This document shows, piece by piece, positions 10,244-17,440 of a DNA stretch of 17,440 bases. A program made the position numbers and the translations under genes. This DNA is from Hemicentrotus pulcherrimus (Eukaryota; Echinodermata; Echinoidea; Camarodonta; Strongylocentrotidae): contig BEXV01000823.1 in NCBI GenBank assembly GCA_003118195.1, positions 145,225-162,664 on the forward strand, in the 5' to 3' direction. Under the pieces are notes generated by a model. The model was not told where the DNA came from. It did no database searches and was given only the letters and a program-made list of their open reading frames with translations. Positions within the stretch are counted from its first letter, which is position 1. The number at the start of each line of letters is the position of its first letter.

Positions 10244-11515
10244 ATGGTCATTAATGATCATCATTGTTTTCAGCATACACTTATAAATTATTCATGGGAC
10301 AATAGAATCACTACAGGCATATAGAATTGTCAATATCAATCACCGCAAATATACAGGCCTCACTAGAAGAATTTCAGATTCTATAGTTGTATACATTTAT
10401 GGCCTACTAGGATCCATAATATGTAAAAGTGATTGCCAAAATAACTGACTTGCAACTGTCTTCTAATTTGGCTAGGAAAAAAGACAAGATTAGCATACCT
10501 CCTGGCAGTAGATATTTGTAACAAACACAGACACGTATATATGTAATGAATCATCATGGAGTAAATAAATTTTTGCAAATTGTGCAGCCTTGCAGTCTTG
10601 TTTGCTCTTTTTCTCATGCATGCTCTTTCACTAAAATCTGCATTATTCAGTTACTGCCAAAATCATATGAAAAGTCCTTATTCAGGCCTTGATTGATTTG
10701 AATGAAGTTGATTGTTTGCTTTTGGTTTAAAATGCATACAGAAAAAAATGAGGAAGTTTGTGATATATTAAAGCTGTATCATTTCTTATTGTGATATTCA
10801 GATAGGAAAACAAAGTAACATTCACTTTTACATTTTCAAACTAATTTATCCAATTTTACAGCATATTTTAAGCTTTGCTTAGCTAGGCCTGCTCCATAGG
10901 ATAGAATATTCTGTATTCAATGATTTTGATTAAACAGGGGGAGGGGGTTAATCCTACCCTACCCTAGCCTACCAAACTCCTGCCCCACCCCCTAACAGCT
11001 AAATGTGACCATTTTTATCAACACCTCCTTTAGATTTAGTACTAGAGAGATACAAAGTTACAACAAAGTTCATATATAATGTTAGTGTTTAATCCAACTT
11101 TTCTGTAAGAAATATTAATGTATCAAGTGAATTTCCATATCTACGGACTGGGACTTTAATAGTTGATTAGCTGCTGCCGATTGTATGAAGTCACTGCCAT
11201 GACTGTTGTATTGTAAGTGTAATGCTATTGAATATTACCATAAAGCTTTAACGGATTTCTAAATCTTGTCACAAGGTTTACTTGTATGGTTATATATCTA
11301 TATGTGAAAACTAAAGCAAAGCTGAATACATCATATCTATAAACGTTTTGTTTATCATTTTGTGTTTTCTTACCCCCTGTTAATTGTTGAACTGTTTTTG
11401 CCAGACTTTACCTTTCAATTTGCATAGGCTACCCTCTTCCTGATTATCATGTGTTGCTTCTTAATCAGATCTTAATATCAATGTGTGCTACAGGAAATCA
11501 AATTGTTAAAAAATG
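10244..11515. other. AT-rich non-coding stretch, presumed proximal Nova intron 1
   Basis: No exon seen. Contains a G-run (GGGGGAGGGGG, 10937-10947) facing a C-run (CCCCACCCCC, 10983-10992) with CCTACCCTACCCTAG between, an imperfect hairpin with G-quadruplex potential. Otherwise plain AT-rich sequence. Confidence 0.5.
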
Positions 11516-11543
11516 TTATCATGATTTATCATGATTATCATGG
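11516..11543 (-). promoter_or_regulatory. TCAT repeat cluster (candidate Nova YCAY sites) near the intron 1 start
   Basis: About 80-110 nt downstream of the Nova donor, the decamer-like unit TTATCATGA is repeated three times with small changes. In the Nova-sense RNA this gives CCAU plus two UCAU, three YCAY matches in under 30 nt. Known: Nova KH domains bind YCAY clusters, and mammalian Nova regulates splicing of its own transcript elsewhere. Autoregulation here is speculation. Confidence 0.25.
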
Positions 11544-11617
11544 TATCCACTGAACTGTTGTACCATATTGATGGCTTGACTTTGTCACGAATATGGAAAG
11601 GACGTAAAATCGCGCAT

Positions 11618-11626
11618 GCTTACCGA
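11618..11626 (-). other. 5' splice site (donor) of Nova first coding exon
   Basis: On the minus strand the sequence is TCG|GTAAGC, with the intron starting at 11623. GTAAG matches the U1 consensus. Reading on past it gives a non-family sequence (VGKHARFYVLS) and then a stop at 11538, so the conserved N-terminal sequence ends where the donor predicts. Phase 1. Confidence 0.75.
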
Positions 11627-11840
11627 CTGGTCCTCCGGGGCCGGAGCCAAGATTTGTCCTCTTCGTAGCCATGCCTCCGTCTAATTCTGCTTCTAGTGGT
11701 CTTTTCCTAGAATCACAAGTGTCTCCGTTTAGACCGTTAATATCTATGATAGGTTGTCCGACAATTGAATGGATAGATGGAACTAATGAAAGCGAAGCTG
11801 ACTGTGTTCCTGGGCCCGTCACGAATTCTGCTGTCGCCAT
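11624..11840 (-). CDS. Nova: First coding exon of a Nova-family KH-domain RNA-binding splicing regulator (partial, N-terminus only)
   Basis: Seen: an ATG at 11840 in a strong context (AAAGATGGCG) opens 72 codons plus one base, ending at the donor TCG|GTAAGC. Residues 43-51 read DSRKRPLEA and residues 59-63 TKRTN. Known: vertebrate NOVA1 and NOVA2 carry DSRKRPLEA and a TKRTN motif about ten residues later. This is the bipartite nuclear localisation signal ahead of the first KH domain. Nova proteins bind YCAY RNA clusters and control alternative splicing, mainly in neurons. The basic clusters here (R45-K46-R47 and K60-R61) fit that signal. The exon ends in phase 1 with a G, which suits the Glu/Asp/Gly codon expected as the family sequence continues toward KH1. 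About 42 residues precede the signature, roughly 20 more than in human NOVA1. They are Ser/Ile/Gly-rich and not recognised. The KH domains must lie on later exons outside the window. The exon sits in a CpG-rich islet. The family call is fairly firm; paralogue and species are not determined. Confidence 0.82.
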
Positions 11841-11859
11841 CTTTGCGAGGCCCGGCTGT

Positions 11860-11867
11860 CTGAAAAG
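11860..11867 (-). other. Possible 3' splice site just upstream of the Nova start codon
   Basis: On the minus strand CTTTTCAG is followed by ACAGCC, 19 bases before the ATG. If used, the coding exon would be exon 2, and a 5' non-coding exon would lie further up in 12-17.4 kb or beyond. The pyrimidine tract is short (CTTTT), so this is only an alternative to a transcription start located nearby. Confidence 0.3.
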
Positions 11868-11903
11868 ATTTCACGATCCACCTTCCCCGACGAAACCCCC
11901 GTG

Positions 11904-11913
11904 TCTCGCGATA
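11904..11913 (-). promoter_or_regulatory. TMTCGCGANR core-promoter-type element upstream of Nova
   Basis: TATCGCGAGA on the minus strand (TCTCGCGATA on plus) matches the palindromic TMTCGCGANR motif in both orientations. That motif is known from CpG-rich animal promoters. It lies 64 bases upstream of the Nova ATG, inside a stretch with about 28 CpG in 400 bases (11600-12000), whereas most of the window is CpG-poor. The transcription start is inferred to be nearby but cannot be placed from sequence alone. Confidence 0.45.
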
Positions 11914-12009
11914 CTAGGCCGTGCAGTCAGGTGAAGAAACTCGAGATGTGGCTGACTAGCTCGTGTAACTTCGGAGGACTGAGAGTGGGTTCCACTTCCA
12001 GCCTTGGCT

Positions 12010-12453
12010 TTGGCCTTTAGCTCTTCACTAAATGAACACAATAAAGGTTGTGAATACAACGTATTTCATACAATACTATTTCTAAATATGTTCACCCACC
12101 AACCAGGAACTACAAATCTGACGAAATGTTCAGTTCCACTAACAACAGCTCTCTATGCCTGGCTAGTCGCTTATGCGATAACTTCATGGGGTCCCGTCGA
12201 TCGAGTCGCCGACCGACACTGAAAAGCCAATGAACTGCGATTGCGTGTACTGAAATAGTATGTGCTAGGTAGCAGATGCTGGGATGAGTACTTGCATGAT
12301 CCGATTATACTCTATACAAACGAAATGGGTGTTAATTTGTGTTCCAAGATCATAGAGATATATAGTATATATATCTATGTCCAAGATCTATCTCAATTGG
12401 TTAACCTGACTCCCAGCCTTAGTGTAAATATGCTTTTTCCACAAGATTTTGAA
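12010..12453. other. Nova 5' flank, no gene seen
   Basis: No supported exon. Contents: a CpG-bearing stretch at 12196-12216 with GTCGATCGAGTCGCCGACC, a plus-strand CCAAT at 12227-12231, and an alternating TA tract at 12359-12376 that reads as a TATA-like run on the minus strand. Any of these could belong to the Nova promoter. None is decisive. Confidence 0.5.
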
Positions 12454-12549
12454 TTCTCTCTCTCTCTCCCGTTCTCTCTCTCGGCTTCTCTTTCTCTCTC
12501 TTTCTCTCTCATTCCCTTTCTTTCTCTTTCTCTCTCTCTCTCTCTCTCT
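12454..12549 (-). repeat. (GA)n/(CT)n microsatellite in the Nova 5' flank
   Basis: About 96 bases of interrupted CT repeats on the plus strand (GA on the minus), with CCG, CGG and ATTCCC interruptions. It lies 610-710 bases upstream of the Nova ATG. GA tracts in promoters can bind GAGA-type factors in some animals. Here it may equally be an ordinary polymorphic microsatellite. Long open frames across it are an artefact of the repeat. Confidence 0.9.
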
Positions 12550-12557
12550 GATTGGAC
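12549..12557 (-). promoter_or_regulatory. CCAAT box (NF-Y type) abutting the GA tract
   Basis: The minus strand reads TCCAATCAG and runs directly into the GA repeat. CCAATCAG is the preferred NF-Y core. Its orientation is toward Nova, about 710 bases upstream of the ATG. That is far for a proximal CCAAT box unless the transcription start lies near 12.4-12.5 kb. Confidence 0.3.
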
Positions 12558-13794
12558 AGGAAGGAAAATTGAAATTATATCGAGTATTGCACTAGAAATT
12601 AATTCTTTGGGCTCAAAAATGCAAAACTTGACTATAGTCAGTGTATAAATAACCTTTGTAAAGAGTTCCAAATTTTGAAGAAGAAATGTCATTTTCGTTT
12701 CTTTGCTTCTTATTGTTAGTTTCATCAGCCTCTCATCATTATGTGCCTCGAATACAGGGTAAAACGTTTTGATATCATTTGCAAAGTTTCAACTTTGAAA
12801 AAAAATAGCTTTCGTTTTCCTTACTTATTTCCTCGACAGGATTTCCCTGGGTTCCCTTAATTTTGTGTCCATTTTGTGAAAGAATATTTAGAAAAAAAAC
12901 CGATTATCGATGGTAACAATTCGAAACTCAACTGCTTTATTGCAGAGCCCCTTGTAATTTGATATGCGTAAATAAAAATAATTATATACATACTTCAGGG
13001 CCCTGCCTTATATAGAGAGAGATGAACTTATTTGCGAATTGATATCGATTGCAACTATGTACATTATGAGAAAGAAAACTGCAAACTTGCGATTTACTTG
13101 GATCAATCACTATTCTTTGTAAGTCGGATGTGGAACTGGTTTACAACTCTGTTACTTGCTCACTTGTTTGTAAAGCTGTACAAATAATTTTCAAAAAATA
13201 AGTTTCAGCGGGGGTTGATGAGGGCGCGATTTCATGGTTTGCCCCGGTGCATAATGGTCCAAACGTGATTTTTATAATAATTATGCCATTGAATTTGCGT
13301 TTCAGCCCAAAAGTTGAATAAAGTCTGATTTATTGATTTTACAAAATGTGTTGTTTATATATGGATAATTCCATCCACTTCATAATATTCCCAAGATTGG
13401 GTTTTTAAAGATTTTCAACAACAAAAATGTCAAGGTAATATTTTTAACATAGGCCTAGAATGTGCGCATGTGTTGATGTTACACAAACATCAACATCTAT
13501 TAATCAGATAGCCCGGATGCAATATAGCCACAAAGAGACAGCAAGTTGAAAACAACACGATGACTTCTGCTCAAGTTCATGGTACAAATACTTTTACCCT
13601 CCCCTTCCATATTTCTCCCTCTTCCAATTCTATTTACAGTACTGATTCTAACTGTTATTTGCACGCAGCTTTGTCATCATCTTTGTAGCTGTGCCGTTGT
13701 ATCTCTCTACCACTCTCATTTTTGTCATGACTCTGGTTATTATTTTTATGATAACATCTTGTTAATCGTCTTTCACGCAACATAATTATTAATC
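12558..13794. other. AT-rich intergenic or upstream sequence
   Basis: No gene recognised. Contains the 10-bp hairpin at 13471-13495 and a short pyrimidine-rich patch near 13595-13635. The frame 13579-13785 is hydrophobic and compositionally biased, with no homology that I recognise. Confidence 0.5.
13471..13495. repeat. Perfect 10-bp inverted repeat with 5-nt loop
   Basis: TGTTGATGTT, loop ACACA, AACATCAACA. A compact, stable hairpin. Confidence 0.85.
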
Positions 13795-13838
13795 TAAAAA
13801 AAAAACTAAAAAAAAACATTTAAAAATATTTTTAAAAA
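13795..13838. repeat. A-rich tract ending in an 18-bp AT palindrome
   Basis: Two A-runs (9-10 bases each) followed by TTTAAAAATATTTTTAAA at 13819-13836, a perfect 18-bp palindrome. Simple sequence that is likely bent and easily unwound. Confidence 0.85.
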
Positions 13839-13855
13839 GTAAGTAATATAACTCA

Positions 13856-14150
13856 TCGGGAATCAATCCTTGACCAGTTGATTGTTATCGCCGACCAATA
13901 TCCGAACAACTTCTAACCATTCGTTAATATTTCCACGAGTGGTCACACACTAGTTTACAAATCTAATGATCGGAAACTGATCGGCACTTGCCCTACAAAC
14001 TATCATCAACTGGTCGCCCACTAAATTCTTGCAAATTGGTTGTCGATGGACGCAACCATTTTTTCAAAGGGAGGGGGTGTCAAAAGTCGGCAACCGATCG
14101 TACGCCTATGAGTGACCAAGGAGTTATACTTTTTATTATAACTCCATGGT
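13856..14150. repeat. Inverted-repeat-rich element, possible eroded MITE
   Basis: GACCAGTTGAT (13872-13882) is exactly complementary to ATCAACTGGTC (14005-14015). GGTTG/CAACC pairs at 14038-14055. The segment ends in ACCAAGGAGTTATA/TATAACTCCATGGT (14115-14128 and 14137-14150), 14-nt arms with one A-A mismatch. CGCCGACC, GTCGGC and CGATCG recur inside. No transposase or clear target-site duplication is seen, so the mobile-element reading is tentative. Confidence 0.35.
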
Positions 14151-16100
14151 GTGACTTATAGGCTTAAAAGATATTATATAAAAAGAGAGACCATCCACTC
14201 TACCTTTGAAAAAATGAACTTATTGACAGTCTGGATAAATTTGGTACCCATTTTGTTCAGCTCCATTATTTTTTTAACGATTCTATATAAGCAAAATTGG
14301 TTGATGAAATTTTGTTGTCAATACCTCGACTGTGCAAAGGTTTCTCCATGGGCTCGAGTGTCATCATCAATATGCTCCTCTTGCCCGTTTCAACTTTTGA
14401 CTTACAAAATTGATAGAAAACATATTCAAATTTATAAATGTTTCTTTCTTATATAGGAACCTAATTGACGAGGTATCCATTAACCCTGTTAGTAATGAAT
14501 GTACAATACAGTCTGCATACATTATTTGTTGCTTTGTTGGGTAAATCTTGGGTAAGCCTTCAGGTCGTCAAGAAAACCCTTTGCCGGTGTGAAAAAGCAT
14601 GCATAAAATTTGAATATGTTATAGTAAACCGGATTATTTGAATATCGCTGATATAATATCCCTTTTTAATTTCCACGGACAATGATAATCAAATTGCCCT
14701 TTGATAAAAATGCTGGTACCGTGGTTTTAGTCTATTCATATCACGTTTGGGAGACTGAAACAACTTCTATAATATTGCCGAAGGTCGGCACCTATAATTA
14801 TGGTCTAGACTAAACATTTCAGTCTTTGTCTAAGCATGACCTATACTCAAGTGGTCTAAGCGCCAATTAGTGATATTGTTAAATTTTTGCCCAAGTTTTT
14901 GTTTCTTCAATTAATGTAAGTATCATGATGTACAGTATAGCCATAGGGTATTTAATAAACAAACAAAGGCCCTATGATGACTTTTAAAATACACTTGTGT
15001 CTCTCGTTTCTCCACTGACGATGAGCCATAAATTAAAGTACAAATTTGTGTGCATTTATGTGGGCTTACATTTTATTTAATCCGCATTAAAAAGGAAGCA
15101 TTCCAGGTTATGACTTCGTTCATTCCTTCTTTTCATTTCAAAGCAATTGGTTTAAATTAAGAGAGGAATTCATGGTTGCATTTGGTTGACACACCGGTGA
15201 GAGTCAAGTTGTGCCTTTTATTTATTTTTTTCTGGTACACGGCCTGTATAGGATTCCCCCCTTTTTCGGGACTCCTTTACCAACGCATTTTTGTCCAGAC
15301 TTTAAAAAAATATTTAGATTCTTTAGTCATTAATGCACGTCAAACGATTTTGACGGAGTCACTAAATGACATTAACGATTTTTAATTTTTTTTTACCGTA
15401 TGATAAAATTAAATTGACTGATCCTTTTTAAGACTGAGATTTAATTAAAAAACTGGCAACTGAGTACTATAACAGCACTACAGCAGTGATAAATGAGTAA
15501 CGTTATGGGCATATGTTAAGCAATCAGTTTGTTTAATCTATCTACTGAATCCCATAATGTGACAACATTTACAGATGACGCGCGTGATTCTCCGATTAAA
15601 AATAAAAATTAAAGGTTTATCAATACCGCCTGTCATCAGAACAGCATTTTTGAACTACATGCCTATAACATAATCTACAATACTATTATTTAAGATAAAC
15701 ATATGAAAATACATTTTGAATAATCAAAAATAAATGTATAATTGACTATCTTATAATTTCACAATTTTTCACGAAATGACAAATCAGATTTGACGTTGAT
15801 GAATCTACATGCAAGCATATTTATTTAGCATGTTCAGTATATAGACACTTCGAAGATAGCACTACCGTATTGTCAATTTTCGGAACTGGCAGCGCATCTT
15901 TGTGTGCGTCACTTTCGGTAAAGATCACATGTTATGAATAATTCATGATTCTCAGAAAATCAACAACGAACTGAACGAAGTTTTCCTTTTCTATCTCTTT
16001 GTCGATTTGTTAGTTAGAAATCAAAATGAGATATTTAATCCTAAAATATTGATTTTGAAATATTTATCCAGTTATATTGTCCTCTATAATGTGAAAGATT
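14151..16100. other. AT-rich non-coding stretch
   Basis: No supported gene; frames at 14151-14456 and 15176-15385 lack motifs and splice context. Repeated GTCTA words occur at 14800-14870, and a 13-base palindrome ATGAATAATTCAT at 15934-15946 resembles POU-domain sites. Confidence 0.5.
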
Positions 16101-16167
16101 ATTTAAATTTTGTCTAACTAAATCACATGACCTTTTGGTACTCATTATACATGTACGGTACCTTTAA

Positions 16168-16177
16168 ATCACGTGAT
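16168..16177. promoter_or_regulatory. ATCACGTGAT palindromic E-box
   Basis: Perfect 10-bp palindrome around CACGTG (bHLH-type site). A related ATCACATGA lies about 45 bases before it. Just upstream in plus coordinates of the CpG-rich islet at 16360-16560. Confidence 0.35.
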
Positions 16178-16359
16178 ACAAACAAACACCTATTTGCATG
16201 TTTCAAACTTAGTAGATCGGACTCGGCCGGTTGAGGAGAAAACTTTAAAACAAACTCTGTGAGTAAACTTAAGCCCTATAATCTATCATCACAGATTGAA
16301 TTAATTATTTTGTTGTGTATTAATATAGTAGATACATCATATGAAATCCAAGTAAATAA

Positions 16360-16560
16360 ACGTTATTTTCGTGAAGCAACGTCGACGGTTCGCCAGTTGG
16401 CAAAGAAAGAGACGACTTGTGAATGCGGCGCTCTGCTGTGCGTCTGCCTCTGTCTCCCCGGTCGGTCTAGACTCGCGTCAGTCACGCCCGTGGGCCATCT
16501 CTCGAGAGCTCGTCATATGGCTTTGGCTTAGCTATGAGCGTCGTGTGTGTGGGGCAGCGA
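16360..16560. promoter_or_regulatory. Second CpG-rich islet, possible distal promoter or 5' exon
   Basis: About 21 CpG in 200 bases in an otherwise CpG-poor region. Open frames on plus are Arg-, Cys- and Ala-rich with no recognised domain. On minus, ATGGCCCACGGGCG... stops after six codons. It could be a distal Nova promoter with a non-coding exon, the promoter of a neighbouring gene, or a decayed element. Confidence 0.4.
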
Positions 16561-16603
16561 TGGTTTACAGTCTAATTTCATAAGTTTGACAGTGATGCAA
16601 TAT

Positions 16604-16688
16604 CTAGTCTAGACTCTAGATCTAGTACTAGACCTAGACCTAGTAGGCCTAGGTCTAGCCCTAGAAGTTCTACTGTCTCTAGAACTAG
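16604..16688. repeat. CTAG-rich degenerate hexamer repeat with internal hairpin
   Basis: Twelve CTAG tetramers in 85 bases, mostly at 6-bp steps (16616, 16622, 16628, 16634, 16640; then 16649, 16655, 16661; then 16679, 16685). 16634-16643 is exactly complementary to 16649-16658, a 10-bp stem with a 5-nt loop. Unit about CTAGAY. Confidence 0.85.
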
Positions 16689-16852
16689 AACTTAGTCTAA
16701 ACTGTTAAATAATTAATTATCAATATCATCATGAAAGAATTATAATAACAGATGAGCAACTTTGATGTTCCAAAGTCAAAGAGAGAGCTATTTTTGAAAA
16801 ATTCAAACTTTGTGACAAGTTGTGTGATGGGGCTCGTAGAACCTTACATTTA

Positions 16853-16862
16853 GCGCATGCGC
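16853..16862. promoter_or_regulatory. GCGCATGCGC palindrome (NRF1-like)
   Basis: Matches the 10-base core of the NRF1 consensus YGCGCAYGCGCR; only the first flanking Y is missing. It stands about 300 bases from the CpG islet at 16360-16560. On minus, ATGTAAGG just after it could be a weak splice donor. Confidence 0.4.
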
Positions 16863-17440
16863 ATAACGTCTGCCCGATCTCAGCGAATTGCAGATTCATT
16901 TTCCTAAATTGGCACCGACAATTAGGGCCCTTCTTATTGACTATCGCTGGCTGCCCTTCACTCAATGTTATAAGATATTGGTGCGAGAAGAAAGCTTGCT
17001 ATTTACCGTTTGATCCGACACCAAAATCATGATATTTCAGTCAAACCATTTAGAGTCTATTTGTTACAATTTTTTCAGTTTGAACATTTTTCATTTTTGT
17101 CAAAGACCCTATCTAAGATTCTAAGGTACAAACTGGAAATTTATTCTGTAATGTTGGTTGATTGTTCTATTTTACGTGTGTGCAATGCCATGTGTAAGTA
17201 TTATGTGTGAAGTGGTATTATATGTATGTGTGAAGTGCGTCCCCTGTTCGAAGCATGACATGTCTCGAGAGTGTTATGTAATATTACGTACCGGTATTGA
17301 ATGACATTGCCATTGAACTTAAGTTGCACTTAGGTTAAAGGTAAAGACCAGTAATGGTCATGCGATTGCATTGTGAAAGAAACGTTGTGGAATCGATCAG
17401 AAAACGTTGATCATCTAGCATCTAGCATCTGCAAGGTTCT
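16863..17440. other. Non-coding window end with short repeats
   Basis: TATGTGTGAAGTG is repeated exactly at 17202-17214 and 17225-17237. AGGTTA-A-AGGTAA at 17332-17344 resembles a DR1 nuclear-receptor site. GACCA-GTAA-TGGTC is an inverted repeat at 17346-17359. CATCTAG repeats three times (last copy changed) at 17412-17432 and may continue beyond nearby sequence. No gene is recognised. Confidence 0.5.

Larger units (their letters stand above)
11600..12010. promoter_or_regulatory. CpG-rich islet covering the Nova exon and proximal promoter
   Basis: Roughly 28 CpG dinucleotides in about 400 bases, with higher GC than the AT-rich surroundings. It contains the Nova exon, the TMTCGCGANR element and the region where a 5' UTR would lie. 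On the minus strand an open frame at 12059-11871 (SEELKAKAKAGSGTHSQSS...) is not recognised and is probably 5' flank or UTR, not protein. On the plus strand CAG|GTGAAG at 11928-11936 looks like a donor, but no plus-strand coding signal supports it. Confidence 0.5.

Noticed and set aside
10019..10324. Frame with poly-Phe and poly-Gly
   Set aside because: Artefact of the T/G homopolymer block.
10937..10992. Telomere-like CCTACCCTACCCTAG patch
   Set aside because: Too short and irregular for a telomeric array; better described as C/G-rich simple sequence.
11671..11934. Plus-strand frame of 87 codons over the Nova exon
   Set aside because: Antisense shadow of the Nova coding exon and promoter; it lacks its own support.
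11871..12059. Minus-strand frame upstream of Nova as an extra coding exon
   Set aside because: No family motif, and a different context from the well-placed ATG at 11840; more likely 5' flank or UTR.
12393..12725. Open frames on both strands across the CT/GA repeat
   Set aside because: The repeat itself keeps all frames open (RERERE, SLSLSL). No coding content outside it.
16259..16583. Arg/Cys-rich frames over the CpG islet as a small gene
   Set aside because: Two overlapping frames, no recognised domain, no clear start context; explained by composition.

Overview
This is eukaryotic, animal genomic DNA. It is AT-rich and mostly non-coding, with short chance ORFs only, intron-style splice signals, microsatellites, long homopolymer runs next to N bases, and two small CpG-rich islets. 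The very frequent palindrome TACATGTA, the CTAG-rich hexamer repeat and the base composition resemble marine invertebrate genomes. An echinoderm such as a sea urchin is my best guess, but the species is inference only. No prokaryotic gene, tRNA, rRNA, CRISPR array or intact transposon was recognised.

The one gene I can name lies on the minus strand. Positions 11840 down to 11624 are the first coding exon of a Nova family KH-domain RNA-binding (neuronal splicing) protein. It is recognised by the N-terminal signature DSRKRPLEA...TKRTN and ends at a clean GTAAGC donor. The KH domains are not in the window. Everything from 11623 down to 1 is therefore probably the start of a very long intron 1 of this gene. 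Everything above about 11900 is probably its 5' flank (promoter, and perhaps 5' non-coding exons).

Layout: 1-2400, non-coding, with a perfect 10-bp hairpin near 1.9 kb; 2397-2791, a pyrimidine tract and a candidate plus-strand exon of unknown function; 2.8-11.5 kb, presumed Nova intron, holding 12 of the 14 TACATGTA palindromes, several G/C and T/G homopolymer blocks, a 47-bp tandem duplication, homeodomain-like palindromes and a long foldback at 6.9 kb; 11.5-11.6 kb, a cluster of possible Nova-type YCAY sites just inside the intron; 11.6-12.0 kb, the CpG-rich Nova exon and proximal promoter with a TMTCGCGANR element; 12.45-12.56 kb, a (GA)n tract joined to a CCAAT box in the Nova orientation; 13.4-14.15 kb, a cluster of inverted repeats and palindromes; 16.1-16.9 kb, an E-box palindrome, a second CpG-rich islet, the CTAG repeat and an NRF1-like palindrome, together a possible distal promoter or 5' exon region.

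The most interesting points are the Nova exon with its longer N-terminus and alternative 5' structure, the YCAY cluster after its donor (possible autoregulation), the marked excess of TACATGTA, the second CpG islet with an NRF1-like core, and the unidentified candidate exon at 2543-2791. None of this shows a clearly new biological system.
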